A DNA stretch of 64,000 nucleotides from Streptomyces sp. HmicA12 (GCF_000373565.1 NZ_KB891799.1:62001-126000), one strand, 5' to 3'; numbered from the stretch's first letter, positions 54,627 through 63,372 are shown. The notes: generated by a model from the sequence alone, not told the origin. Program-made: numbers and translations.

Positions 54627-54695
54627 GGTTGAGTCCTTCCACGCCGCATCCCGATCGACCGCTCATACGCCCGTCCGTGTACCGCCGGACGGACG

Positions 54696-54964
54696 TCAGG
54701 CCGGTGCCGCGGCCCGGCTCCCGCGCCCCGGTCCGGCCAGCAGCCCCTCGACGCCCGTGGCGAATCTGCGCGCCATCGCCTCCACCGTGTGGCGCTGGGC
54801 GTCGGCGCGGCAGGACCGCCCACCGGCCGCCCGTGCGCGACCGTCAACTCCACGTCGCGGGCGGCGAGTTCGTCGGTCAGCCGTCGGAAGAACGGCAGTC
54901 GGTACGCGGCCAGGTACGGCTCGACGACGGTGACCCGCGCCCTGCCCTGCGCACCGCCCGTCAC
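54696..54964 (-). pseudogene. Remnant of a glycosyltransferase (internal deletion)
   Basis: GTG 54964 overlaps the stop of the GT4 gene and starts a glycosyltransferase N-terminus (RVTVVEPYLAAYRLPFFRRL then TDELAARDVELTVAHGRP). After about 45 residues the frame is lost. In another frame the typical C-terminal helix of such enzymes appears (HTVEAMARRFATGVEGLLAG) and ends at 54696. The two pieces total under 90 codons, against about 370 for the family, so some 280-300 codons have been deleted. The gene is dead. Confidence 0.8.
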
Positions 54965-56247
54965 ACGCCCACCTTGTCCTCGACGGCCCCGGCGTCCCCA
55001 GCGGTCTCGGCGTTCTCGGCGTCCCCGGCTTCCTCGGCGTTCTCGGCGTTCTCGGCGTTCTCGGCGTTCTCGGCGTCCCCGGCGTCCCCGGCGTTCCGGG
55101 CGTCCTCGGCCGGGGACGCGACGACCGAGGCGTACAGCCGCTCGGCCCGCGCGACCCACGCCGCCTCCCCGTGCCGCTCCGCGTAGACCGCCCGGCAGTG
55201 CCCGCGCAACGTCGGGAAGATCCGCTCGGCGGCGTCCAGGGCGGCGGGCAGCGGGGCGTCCCAGGAGGTGACGGTGCCGGTGCCCTCGGTGCGCACCGCG
55301 CCCGGCACGGCGGACCCCTCGAAGGCGAGCACGGGCACCCCGGCGGCCAGCGCCTCCAGGTAGACGAGGGGCAGCCCCTCCCGCCGGCGGCCGGGCAGGA
55401 CGAGCCCCCGGTACCGGGGCAGCGCGGCGCGCAGCACCCCGCGCTCGACCGCGCCGAGGAACCGCACGGACTCCGGGGCCGCCGCCCGGCACGCGGCGTC
55501 CAGCGGCCCGGCGCCGATGACGTCGAGGCGCCGCCCGGCGGGCCAGCGCCGCAGCAGGTCGAGGATGCCCTTCTCCTCGGTGAGGCGGCCGACGAACACC
55601 CAGCCGCCCTCGCCCGACGACACCGAACTCTTCGCCCCGGGAACGAAATGGGGGACGACGGCCATCCGCTCGACCGGCAGCCCGGCCCGCAGATAGGTGT
55701 CCCGGGCCTGTTCCGAGAGGACCACGGCCCGGTCGGCGCGGCGCAGCAGCAGGTCCTCCCGCACCCCGCCGCGCGACGCCCACGCGAGGGGCAGCGTGGC
55801 GAGCCGCGATCCCCGGTAGCAGCCGTGCCGCACCCCGGCCCACCGGTCGCCGTCCAGGCAGCGCGTGCAGGGCGCGCCGTCCCGGTACAGCACCGCGGCC
55901 GCGCACAGCGGACGGTAGTTGTGCAGGGTCGCCACGAGCGGGCCGGTCCATTGGGCGAGCCAGGCGCGGCCGAAGTTGGGGAACAGGTTGTGCACGTGGA
56001 CCACGTCCGGCGCGAAGGAGCGCAGCGCGGGCAGCGGGCTGCGGCCGCGCCCCGTGGCTACGGTGACGGCACAACGGGCCGCGTACCAGGGCGCGTTGTG
56101 CAGGACGTCGGTGCGGGCCGCGACCAGGCGCACCTCGTGGCCCGCGCGGCCGAGGGCGGCGGCCTGGTCGAGGACGGTCTCGTTCTCGCCGCCGGGCACC
56201 GCGGCCCCGTGGAAACTGTGGACGAGGGCGATCCGCAGCCGCCTCAC
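54961..56247 (-). CDS. Family 4 glycosyltransferase with repeat-expanded C-terminus
   Basis: A 428-residue GT-B enzyme. The N-terminal domain is IALVHSFHGAAVPGGENETV, FAPDVVHVHNLFPNFGRAWL; the C-terminal donor domain is GGWVFVGRLTEEKGILDLLR and the glutamate motif EGLPLVYLEALAAGVPVLAFEG. The last ~45 residues are a low-complexity acidic tail (NAGDAGDAENAENAENAENA and onward), coded by 9-bp repeats and absent from normal family members. The start is GTG 56247, overlapping the FkbM gene by 4 bp. It probably builds the repeat unit of a surface glycan. Confidence 0.85.
   Translation of the reverse strand: MRRLRIALVHSFHGAAVPGGENETVLDQAAALGRAGHEVRLVAARTDVLHNAPWYAARCAVTVATGRGRSPLPALRSFAPDVVHVHNLFPNFGRAWLAQWTGPLVATLHNYRPLCAAAVLYRDGAPCTRCLDGDRWAGVRHGCYRGSRLATLPLAWASRGGVREDLLLRRADRAVVLSEQARDTYLRAGLPVERMAVVPHFVPGAKSSVSSGEGGWVFVGRLTEEKGILDLLRRWPAGRRLDVIGAGPLDAACRAAAPESVRFLGAVERGVLRAALPRYRGLVLPGRRREGLPLVYLEALAAGVPVLAFEGSAVPGAVRTEGTGTVTSWDAPLPAALDAAERIFPTLRGHCRAVYAERHGEAAWVARAERLYASVVASPAEDARNAGDAGDAENAENAENAENAEEAGDAENAETAGDAGAVEDKVGV
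54990..55110. repeat. 9-bp tandem repeats in the GT4 gene end
   Basis: Repeated TTCTCGGCG units (five in near succession from about 55033) mixed with GTCCCCGGC variants. All keep the frame and encode the ENA/GDA tail of the glycosyltransferase. Confidence 0.85.
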
Positions 56248-56660
56248 GCGAAGGCCGCCTCACGCGCGGCGCCGGTCCGTACGAGGGTGAGGTCGTCGCC
56301 GAACACCCCCGCGCCGTCCATGACCTGGGGCAGCTCCGCCACCTCGTCGACCTGGAGCAGCACCCGCTCGCCGGGGGCGACGACGTCCTCCCACATCCCG
56401 TCCAGGCGCCGCATCCACGTGCCGTCGCGGTCGCCGAGCGCGTACGGCACCACGTCCCAGTCCGTGTCGCGGGCCGCGATTCTGCGCACCCCGGAGCGGG
56501 CCCCGCCGAACGGTTCGAAGGAGACGATCCGCCCCCGGTACCCCGCTCTCCGCAGCCCCCGTCCGAAGGCGCCGTCGCGGGCCCCGGACTCCAGGACCAG
56601 GTCGATCTCGTACTCGGCGAGCTGGTGCGCCAGCATCCGCACCCGGCCGAAAATCGTCAT
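56244..56660 (-). CDS. Shortened FkbM-type methyltransferase
   Basis: A 138-residue protein. The first part is the FkbM SAM-binding region (EIDLVLESGARDGAFGRGLR, GYRGRIVSFEPFGGARSGVR, WDVVPYALGDRDGTW). It then joins directly to RRLDGMWEDVVAPGERVLLQ, which in full-length enzymes lies some 40-60 residues later, and ends soon after. Full FkbM proteins have about 240-280 residues, so two internal segments are missing. The usual DxGAN SAM motif reads ESGARDG. GGGAGTG precedes ATG 56660. It may be a pseudogene that has stayed in frame; the remaining activity is doubtful. Confidence 0.72.
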   Translation of the reverse strand: MTIFGRVRMLAHQLAEYEIDLVLESGARDGAFGRGLRRAGYRGRIVSFEPFGGARSGVRRIAARDTDWDVVPYALGDRDGTWMRRLDGMWEDVVAPGERVLLQVDEVAELPQVMDGAGVFGDDLTLVRTGAAREAAFA

Positions 56661-56725
56661 CGCCGCACTCCCTTTTCCTCTGTTGCCGCGGGCCACCCGG
56701 ACGAACCTCGGATGCCCCACGGCGC

Positions 56726-57979
56726 TCATCCCCGCGCCAGATCGACCGACGGACCCGCCACGGGCTGCCCGGCGATCTGCTGCCCGGCGATCTGTTGTCC
56801 CGCGATCTGCTGTCCCGCGACCGTCTGCCCCGCCACTCCCTGACCTCCCACTACCTGGCCTCCCACTCCCTGGCCTCCCACTCCCTGACCGGCCACCGCC
56901 TGACCCGTGATCGCCCGACCCGCGGCCGTCTGCCCGGCCCGCGTCGGTGCCGGAAGGCGTTCGCGGGCGCGGCCCCGGGCGCGCCGGGCCGTGTACACGG
57001 GCACCCGCAGCAGCAGCACGACCGCGACCGCGGCCGCTCCGGCGAGCCACCAGACGGCCGAGACGCCGACGAGGCCGCGGTGCAGCAGGACGCCCGTCGC
57101 CGTGCCGAGGGCCGCGGCCGCGCCGAGGACCACGGCGACGCCCGGAGCGGTCAGGCCGAGACGGCGCAGCCGGTGGGCGATGTGGTCGGGGCCGCCGCGC
57201 AGCAGACCGCGTCCGGCGCGCCGCCGGGAGACCATGACGAGCACCGCGTCGGCGGTGGCCACCACGGTCACCGCGAACAGCGCGGCCGCCGAGGCGGACG
57301 CCTCGTGCTCGGCGTTCACCAGGAGCGCCGCCCCGGCCACCAGGAACCCGGTGAACAGCGAGCCGCAGTGACCCAGCAGCATCCGCGCCGGATGCCAGTT
57401 GTGCATCAGGAAGCCGGTGAGCGAGGCGGCGAGCAGACCGAGGACGACGGCGAGCGAGCCGAGTCCCTCCGCCCCCGCGCACAGGCACAGGCCGAGCGCC
57501 GTGACGACGCCGACCGTGCCCATCGCCCCGTCGGAGTTGTCGAGCAGGGTGAAGGCGTTCGCGACGAAGACGATCCACAGGACGGCGAACGCGCCCGCGA
57601 TCAGCCCGAGCCCGGCGCCGTGCACGACGACGGTCGCGGCCCCCGCCTCCACGATCACCCGGGCGCGCGCCCCGATCGGCCGGAGGTCGTCGAGGAGTCC
57701 GAGCCCGGCGACGACGACCCCGGCGAGCAGCAGCGCCCCGGTGGCGGAGCCGAGCGGGACGAGCCCGGTGGCGGCGCCCACCGCCGAGACGGTCCCGGTG
57801 GCGGTGACCACGCCGACCCCGCCGAGGCGCGGCGTCGGCCGGGCGTGCGCCCTGCGGCCCCCGGGCCGGTCCACCAGGGCCCGCAGGAACACGGTGCGCA
57901 GCGCCAGCGCGCGCAGGGCCGCGGTCAGCGCGGCGGCGAGCAGCAGGGCGGTCGCGGCGGCCGCCGTCCCGTACAGCAC
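56726..57979 (-). CDS. WecA/MraY-like sugar-phosphate transferase with pentapeptide-repeat tail
   Basis: A 417-residue membrane enzyme with about ten helices, of the polyprenyl-phosphate sugar-1-phosphate transferase family that starts glycan assembly on the lipid carrier. Seen: RRAHARPTPRLGGVGVVTAT, the acidic LGLLDDLRPIGARAR, NAFTLLDNSDGAMGTVG and NWHPARMLLGHCGSLFTGFL. In the last motif the family's Asp (GDxGS) is His. The end is a tail of about eleven AGQxV/I pentapeptides (GQQIAGQQIAGQQIAGQ). GTG 57979 begins one base after the epimerase stop. Confidence 0.8.
   Translation of the reverse strand: MLYGTAAAATALLLAAALTAALRALALRTVFLRALVDRPGGRRAHARPTPRLGGVGVVTATGTVSAVGAATGLVPLGSATGALLLAGVVVAGLGLLDDLRPIGARARVIVEAGAATVVVHGAGLGLIAGAFAVLWIVFVANAFTLLDNSDGAMGTVGVVTALGLCLCAGAEGLGSLAVVLGLLAASLTGFLMHNWHPARMLLGHCGSLFTGFLVAGAALLVNAEHEASASAAALFAVTVVATADAVLVMVSRRRAGRGLLRGGPDHIAHRLRRLGLTAPGVAVVLGAAAALGTATGVLLHRGLVGVSAVWWLAGAAAVAVVLLLRVPVYTARRARGRARERLPAPTRAGQTAAGRAITGQAVAGQGVGGQGVGGQVVGGQGVAGQTVAGQQIAGQQIAGQQIAGQPVAGPSVDLARG
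56759..56930. repeat. 15-bp tandem repeats encoding the AGQxV tail
   Basis: Units of the form GATCTGCTGTCCCGC (perfect and near-perfect copies at 56774-56820) followed by degenerate units with CTCCCTGGCCTCCCA. The period of 15 bp preserves the reading frame of the sugar-phosphate transferase tail. Confidence 0.85.
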
Positions 57980-57980
57980 G

Positions 57981-59030
57981 TCAGACCCGCACCGGTGAGA
58001 CGGCGGGGAAGGCCGTCGGGGCCGCGGGCCCGGGGAAGCCCCCACCCGCGTCGACGAGCGCCGCGTCCACGATGTCGACGAGGCCCCGCCTCGGCTCCCA
58101 GCCGGTGAGCTCGCGCAGCTTGGTGGTGTCGGGGACGCGCCGGGCCAGGTCCTCGAAGCCGCCCGCGACGCCGCCGTACACCTCCTCGTACGGGAGGAAG
58201 CGCAGCGGCGACGGTGAGCCCGCGCGTTCGACGATGATCCCGGCGAGGTCGCCGATGGTGGTCTCCTCGCCGCTGCCGACGTTGAAGATCTCGCCGTTCG
58301 CGCCGGGGTGGGCGAGGAGGCGCAGCAGCGCGTCGACGGCGTCCGTGACGTGGGTGAAGCAGCGGCGCTGGGTGCCGTCGCCGTGCACGGTGAGCGGCTG
58401 CCCGGCGACGGCCTGCGCGGCGAGCCGCGGCACGACCGTGCCGGACACGGGCGACTGGCGCGGGCCGACGGTGTTGAACAGGCGGGCCACCGTCACCGGC
58501 AGGCCGTGCTCGCGGTGGTGGCCGAGCGCGAGGATCTCGTCGACCGCCTTGGCGGTGGAGTACGACCAGCGGGCCACGGTGGTCGGCCCGAGGATCCGGT
58601 CGGCGGTCTCGGCGACCGGGCCCGCGTCGTTCTTGCCGTAGATCGCGGAGCTGGAGGCGAGCAGCAGCGGGGGGCCGTGCCGGCGGGCGGCCTCGACGAC
58701 GGTCTCGGTGCCCCGCACGTTCGTCAGGAACGACTTCAGCGGCTGCTCGACGACCGGCCGGACACCGGCCGCTGCGGCCAGGTGGATCACGCGGTCGCAG
58801 CGGCCCGCGAGCTCGTCGACGAGCCGGGCGTCGAGCACCGAGCCGCGCACGAAGCGCAGCCGCGGGTTCGGCCAGGCGGCCGCGAGGTTGACGCGGTCGC
58901 CGGTGGACAGGTCGTCGAGGACGACGACGGTGTGACCCTGCGCGAGCAGTGCGTCGGTCAGATGCGAGCCGATGAAGCCCGCGCCGCCGGTGACCAGATG
59001 TGTCAGAGGTGCGGTCGGTGCGCTCGCCAT
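57981..59030 (-). CDS. NAD-dependent sugar epimerase/dehydratase
   Basis: A 349-residue extended short-chain dehydrogenase. The NAD-binding THLVTGGAGFIGSHLTDALL, the active-site Ser in LLLASSSAIYGKN, the YxxxK pair in WSYSTAKAVDEIL and the nucleotide-sugar region RCFTHVTDAVDALLRLL are all intact. It probably epimerises a UDP- or GDP-sugar for the polysaccharide made by the genes downstream. GAGGGG precedes ATG 59030. First gene of the minus-strand polysaccharide operon. Confidence 0.92.
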   Translation of the reverse strand: MASAPTAPLTHLVTGGAGFIGSHLTDALLAQGHTVVVLDDLSTGDRVNLAAAWPNPRLRFVRGSVLDARLVDELAGRCDRVIHLAAAAGVRPVVEQPLKSFLTNVRGTETVVEAARRHGPPLLLASSSAIYGKNDAGPVAETADRILGPTTVARWSYSTAKAVDEILALGHHREHGLPVTVARLFNTVGPRQSPVSGTVVPRLAAQAVAGQPLTVHGDGTQRRCFTHVTDAVDALLRLLAHPGANGEIFNVGSGEETTIGDLAGIIVERAGSPSPLRFLPYEEVYGGVAGGFEDLARRVPDTTKLRELTGWEPRRGLVDIVDAALVDAGGGFPGPAAPTAFPAVSPVRV

Positions 59031-59358
59031 GGGCCCCTCGGTTCGGTGAGTTGGGGTGCGGTATCGGGGTGACACCGGTGGGGCGCGCCCGTCCGGAGCC
59101 CTACATAAGTTATTCCGTTATGTCCAAATATGGGGCGAATAACACGATCTGCTTTGGCGGCGGCTCCGGGCCGCCGTGCGGGCACCCCCCGCGCGTGAGG
59201 CTTGCCTCAGCGACGCAGATCACCACCCGGCCGACTACATTGCGACCGCGTAAGTGGGTAGTCTCAGACGGACTGCATAAGTTACCGCTTAGTAATCAGC
59301 ACCGTTCGAGAACCCGTCCCGAGAAGACTCCCCCTCGCAGGCCCGAGGAGCCCCCAAA
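59031..59358. promoter_or_regulatory. Divergent promoter region with TTAC...GTAA palindrome
   Basis: 328 bp between the epimerase and Fe-S protein genes. It contains AT-rich stretches unusual for this genome (ATAAGTTATTCCGTTATGTC near 59105) and, 64 bp before the Fe-S gene, TTACCGCTTAGTAA at 59282-59295, a short inverted repeat of the kind bound by dimeric regulators. No protein gene seen. Confidence 0.5.
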
Positions 59359-61641
59359 ATGCAACTCGCCGCGATCATCGTGTCGCTGGCCCTGATCGTG
59401 GTCGGCGCGGCCCTGTTCGTCCGGGCCATCGCGCAGATCTACCGCTTCGTGCGGCTCGGCCAGAACGTCCCCGCAGGCACGCGCACCGACGAACCCGTAC
59501 AGCGCACCGTGACCGTGGCCAAGGAGTTCCTCGGCCACACGCGCATGAACCAGTGGGGCATCGTCGGGTTCGCGCACTGGTTCGTCGCGGTGGGCTTCTT
59601 CTCCCTCATCCTGACGATCGTCAACGCCGTCGGCCAGCTCTTCCAGGCCGACTGGCTGCTGCCGATCATCGGCGAGTGGGCGCCGTACAACATCTTCGTC
59701 GAGTTCATCGGCCTGATGACGACGCTCGGCATCCTGACGCTGATCGTCATCCGGCAGCTGAGCAAGCCGGGCAAGGCGGGCCGCAAGTCCCGCTTCGCGG
59801 GCTCGAACTTCGGCCAGGCCTACTTCGTCGAGGCCGTGATCCTGATCATCGGCCTGTGCATCATGACGCTGCACGCGCTGGAAGCGACGATGCACGGCCT
59901 CGACCACTACGAGGCCTCGTTCTTCGCCTCGTACCCGCTGGTCCTGGCCTTCAAGGGGCTGAGCCTCGGCACCCTCCAGAACATCGTGTACTTCGTCGCC
60001 ATGGTGAAGATCGCGACGTCCTTCATCTGGATGATCACGGTCTCCCTGAAGACCGACATGGGTGTCGCCTGGCACCGCTTCCTCGGCTTCCCCAACATCT
60101 GGTTCAAGCGCGAGGCCGACGGTGACGTGGCCCTCGGCGGCCTGCAGCCGATGACCTCGAACGGCGAGCTGATCGACTTCGAGGACCCGGGCGAGGACGA
60201 CGTCTACGGCGTCAGCCAGATCGAGCACTTCTCCTGGAAGGGCCTGCTCGACTTCTCCACCTGCACCGAGTGCGGCCGCTGCCAGTCGCAGTGCCCCGCC
60301 TGGAACACCGGCAAGCCGCTCTCCCCCAAGCTCCTCATCATGTCGCTGCGCGACCACGCGCACGCCAAGGCCCCGTACCTGCTCGCCGGTGGCGGCAAGT
60401 CCATGGAGGGCGAGGAGAAGGCGACCGAGGAGCAGCTCAAGGACGTCCCCGCCGCCGCCCTCGCGGAGGCCGAGCGCCCGCTGATCGGGACGCACGAGGA
60501 GAACGGCGTCATCGACCCGGACGTCCTGTGGTCCTGCACCACCTGCGGCGCCTGTGTCGAGCAGTGCCCGGTCGACATCGAGCACATCGACCACATCGTC
60601 GACATGCGCCGCTACCAGGTGATGATCGAGTCCGCGTTCCCGTCCGAGGCGGGCACGATGCTCAAGAACCTGGAGAAGAAGGGCAACCCCTGGGGCCTGG
60701 CGAAGAAGCAGCGCCTGGAGTGGCTCAAAGAGCTCGACTTCGAGGTGCCGGTCGTCGGCAAGGACATCGAGGACCTCACCGAGGTCGAGTACCTCTACTG
60801 GGTCGGCTGCGCCGGCGCCCTGGAGGACCGCGCCAAGAAGACCACCAAGGCCTTCGCCGAGCTGCTCCACATCGCGGGCGTCAAGTTCGCGATCATGGGC
60901 GGCGACGAGAAGTGCACCGGTGACTCCGCCCGCCGCCTCGGCAACGAGCCGCTGTTCCAGCAGCTCGGCCAGGAGAACGTCATGTCGCTGAACATGGCCT
61001 TCGGCGAGGAGTACGACGACGACGGCAAGGTCACCGAGGACTCGAAGAAGCCCCGCACCGCCAAGAAGATCGTCGCGACCTGCCCGCACTGCCTCAACAC
61101 GATCGGCAACGAGTACCCGCAGATCGGCGGCGACTACGAGGTCATCCACCACACCCAGCTGCTCCAGCACCTGGTGGACGACGGCAAGCTCGTCCCGGTG
61201 ACCCCGGTCGAGGGCATCATCACGTACCACGACCCGTGCTACCTGGGCCGCCACAACAAGATCTACACGCCGCCGCGCGAGATCATCGGCAAGGTCCCGG
61301 GCCTGCGCAACGAGGAGATGCACCGCCACAAGGAGCGCGGCTTCTGCTGTGGCGCGGGTGGCGCGCGGATGTGGATGGAGGAGCGGATCGGCAAGCGCAT
61401 CAACAACGAACGTGTTGACGAGGCGTTGTCGCTGAACCCCGACATCGTCTCCACCGCCTGCCCGTTCTGCCTCGTCATGCTGACCGACTCGGTCAACGGC
61501 AAGAAGAACGACGGCAAGGCCAAGGAGTCCGTCCAGGTCGTCGACGTGGCCCAGCTGCTCCTCGACTCCGTGAAGACGCCGGCCGACCCGGCGGGCGAGA
61601 CGGAGACCGAGGACGCGCCGGAGCCCGAGCCGGTGAAGTAG
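59359..61641 (+). CDS. Membrane iron-sulfur oxidoreductase (HdrD/GlpC-like)
   Basis: A 760-residue protein. The N-terminal part has five to six transmembrane helices of a NarI-like cytochrome b type (FAHWFVAVGFFSLILTIVNA, with His residues for haem). Two 4Fe-4S motifs follow near residues 308 and 393 (CTECGRCQSQCP and CTTCGACVEQCP). Two CCG domains come last (CPHCLNTIGNEYPQ, then DPCYLGRHNKIY, CCGAGGARMWMEER and CPFC). Such proteins are common in actinobacteria and are thought to pass electrons from a soluble dehydrogenase to the quinone pool; the donor is unknown. The gene is monocistronic, with a strong terminator. Confidence 0.9.
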   Translation: MQLAAIIVSLALIVVGAALFVRAIAQIYRFVRLGQNVPAGTRTDEPVQRTVTVAKEFLGHTRMNQWGIVGFAHWFVAVGFFSLILTIVNAVGQLFQADWLLPIIGEWAPYNIFVEFIGLMTTLGILTLIVIRQLSKPGKAGRKSRFAGSNFGQAYFVEAVILIIGLCIMTLHALEATMHGLDHYEASFFASYPLVLAFKGLSLGTLQNIVYFVAMVKIATSFIWMITVSLKTDMGVAWHRFLGFPNIWFKREADGDVALGGLQPMTSNGELIDFEDPGEDDVYGVSQIEHFSWKGLLDFSTCTECGRCQSQCPAWNTGKPLSPKLLIMSLRDHAHAKAPYLLAGGGKSMEGEEKATEEQLKDVPAAALAEAERPLIGTHEENGVIDPDVLWSCTTCGACVEQCPVDIEHIDHIVDMRRYQVMIESAFPSEAGTMLKNLEKKGNPWGLAKKQRLEWLKELDFEVPVVGKDIEDLTEVEYLYWVGCAGALEDRAKKTTKAFAELLHIAGVKFAIMGGDEKCTGDSARRLGNEPLFQQLGQENVMSLNMAFGEEYDDDGKVTEDSKKPRTAKKIVATCPHCLNTIGNEYPQIGGDYEVIHHTQLLQHLVDDGKLVPVTPVEGIITYHDPCYLGRHNKIYTPPREIIGKVPGLRNEEMHRHKERGFCCGAGGARMWMEERIGKRINNERVDEALSLNPDIVSTACPFCLVMLTDSVNGKKNDGKAKESVQVVDVAQLLLDSVKTPADPAGETETEDAPEPEPVK

Positions 61642-61685
61642 GCCAGTGCGGAAGCAGGCGAAGTAACCGCCTGCGCAAGCGACTT

Positions 61686-61718
61686 GAGGGCACCCCGTCG
61701 CCACGGGGTGCCCTCTTT
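61686..61718 (+). terminator. Terminator of the Fe-S protein gene
   Basis: Perfect 13-bp stem GAGGGCACCCCGT/ACGGGGTGCCCTC with CGCC loop, then TTT, 45 bp after the stop. Confidence 0.92.
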
Positions 61719-61842
61719 GCTTGTCCGGTCCCGTACAACCCTTTCGGATGATCCCGTGTCAAACGGTGCGCCGGACGAGGAACGGGCCCTTTCCGGCCAT
61801 CCCCCCGCGCTGCCCGGCCTTCCTTCAGCTCAGGAGCCGCAC

Positions 61843-63372
61843 GTGCGCAAGAACCGTACGGCCGCCCTCGCGGCGGCCTCGTTCCTTCTCCTCACGGGTA
61901 CGTTCATCGCCTCCGCCCCGTCCGCGTACGCGGGCACCCCGGGCGGCACCCGCGCGAACGACCGCAACACCGACTTCAACGGCGACGGCTACGACGACGT
62001 CCTCGTCGGCGCCCCCGGCGCCACCGTCGGCGGGCACGCCGGCGCCGGTCTCGTCACCGTCCAGTACGGCGGCGCGAGCGGGATGGGGACGTCCCGCTCC
62101 GCCGTCTTCAGCCAGAACACCACGGGTGTGCCGGGCAGCGCCGAGACCGGCGACGCCTTCGGTCAGGCCGTCGCCACCGGCGACCTCGACGGGGACGGCT
62201 ACGACGACGCGATCATCGGCGCGCCCGGCGAGGACCTGGGCTCCGTCACCGACTCCGGCGGCGGCGTCGTCCTGTGGGGCACGCCCAAGGGCCTGGTCGG
62301 ATCCGAGTCCACCGGTCTCGAGGCCGACGAGCCCGCCAAGGGCGGCCGCTTCGGCTCCGCGCTCGCCGCGGCCCGCTTCAGCGACGTGGGCGACGGGGAC
62401 ATGCTCGCCGTCCTCGACTCCGTCGGCCTCGCGATCTTCCAGTACGAGGCGGCGCCCGCCGCCAGGAGCAGGACGGCCGACGCGCCGTCCGGCAAGCACC
62501 TCGTACGGCACTCCCGTACGGACTTCGCGGCCAAGGCGCCCGAGGCCCGGTCCGCGGCCGAGGAGCCGCCGGGCATCCGGCCGACGAACCTGAGCACCGG
62601 CGACTACGACGCCAACGGCTTCGCCGACCTCGTCGTCTCCGGCATCTCCGCGGACGACGACAGCAACCACGGCTGGTCCTACGTGCTGCCGGGCACCGCG
62701 TCCGACGCCGACCCGCTGCCCGTGCTCGCCCTGCGCGGCGGCCCGGTCGTCGCCTCCGGGGACATCGACGGCGACGGCAAGGACGACCTGGTCACCGGCG
62801 AGCCGCAGGGCCCCGACGAGGGCGGCGAGTCCGTCGCCGGGGGCATGATCGGCGTCTACTACGGCTCGGACGCGGGTCCCGCCGGAGAGGCCGACCGGTG
62901 GACGCAGGACAGCCCCGGAGTCCCGGGCGCCCACGAGCGGGGCGACCGCTGGGGCGCGGACCTGTCGGTCGGCGACACGAACGGCGACGGGTTCGCCGAC
63001 GTCGCGGTGGGCGCGCCCGGCGAGGACATCGGCAGCGTCGCCGACGCGGGCGCGGTCTGGGTCCTGCGCGGTTCCGCCTCCGGCCTGACGGCAAGCGGCG
63101 TGCGGGACTTCAACCAGGACTCGGCGGACGTTCCCGGCGCCGCCGAGAAGGGCGACAAGTTCGGCGCGCAGGTCTCCTTCACGGACCCGAACGACGACGG
63201 CCGCTTCGGCCTGCTGGCCGCCGCGCCCGGGGAGAACGCCGGGGACGGGGTCGTCTGGGTGTTCTCGGCGGGGTCGGGCGGGGTCACGGCGTCCGGGTCG
63301 TGGACGTACGGTGCCGGCTCGCTGGGTGCTCCGGCTCAGGGGGCGCGTTTCGGGGCCGCGATCGACGACTAG
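61843..63372 (+). CDS. Secreted FG-GAP (integrin alpha-type) repeat protein
   Basis: A 509-residue exported protein. The signal peptide is KNRTAALAAASFLLLTGTFI then SAPSAYAG. Calcium-binding FG-GAP/VCBS repeats follow: DFNGDGYDDVLVGAPG, DLDGDGYDDAIIGAPGE, DYDANGFADLVVSG, DIDGDGKDDLVTGE, DTNGDGFADVAVGAPGE and a last degenerate one, enough for a seven-bladed propeller. GTG 61843 with AGGAG at 7 bp is the start; the frame upstream crosses the terminator. The ligand is unknown; such proteins may bind glycans or other proteins outside the cell. It is followed by a paralogue. Confidence 0.9.
   Translation: MRKNRTAALAAASFLLLTGTFIASAPSAYAGTPGGTRANDRNTDFNGDGYDDVLVGAPGATVGGHAGAGLVTVQYGGASGMGTSRSAVFSQNTTGVPGSAETGDAFGQAVATGDLDGDGYDDAIIGAPGEDLGSVTDSGGGVVLWGTPKGLVGSESTGLEADEPAKGGRFGSALAAARFSDVGDGDMLAVLDSVGLAIFQYEAAPAARSRTADAPSGKHLVRHSRTDFAAKAPEARSAAEEPPGIRPTNLSTGDYDANGFADLVVSGISADDDSNHGWSYVLPGTASDADPLPVLALRGGPVVASGDIDGDGKDDLVTGEPQGPDEGGESVAGGMIGVYYGSDAGPAGEADRWTQDSPGVPGAHERGDRWGADLSVGDTNGDGFADVAVGAPGEDIGSVADAGAVWVLRGSASGLTASGVRDFNQDSADVPGAAEKGDKFGAQVSFTDPNDDGRFGLLAAAPGENAGDGVVWVFSAGSGGVTASGSWTYGAGSLGAPAQGARFGAAIDD

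Noticed and set aside
54530..56263. A 577-residue minus-strand protein across the polysaccharide genes.
   Set aside because: Mostly a frame shadow of the GT4 gene; only its last part corresponds to the deleted glycosyltransferase described as a pseudogene.
59296..61704. An 802-residue open frame on the minus strand opposite the Fe-S oxidoreductase gene.
   Set aside because: It is a codon-bias shadow of the plus-strand gene, which has clear Fe-S motifs; the antisense product is H/D/V/L-rich without any domain.
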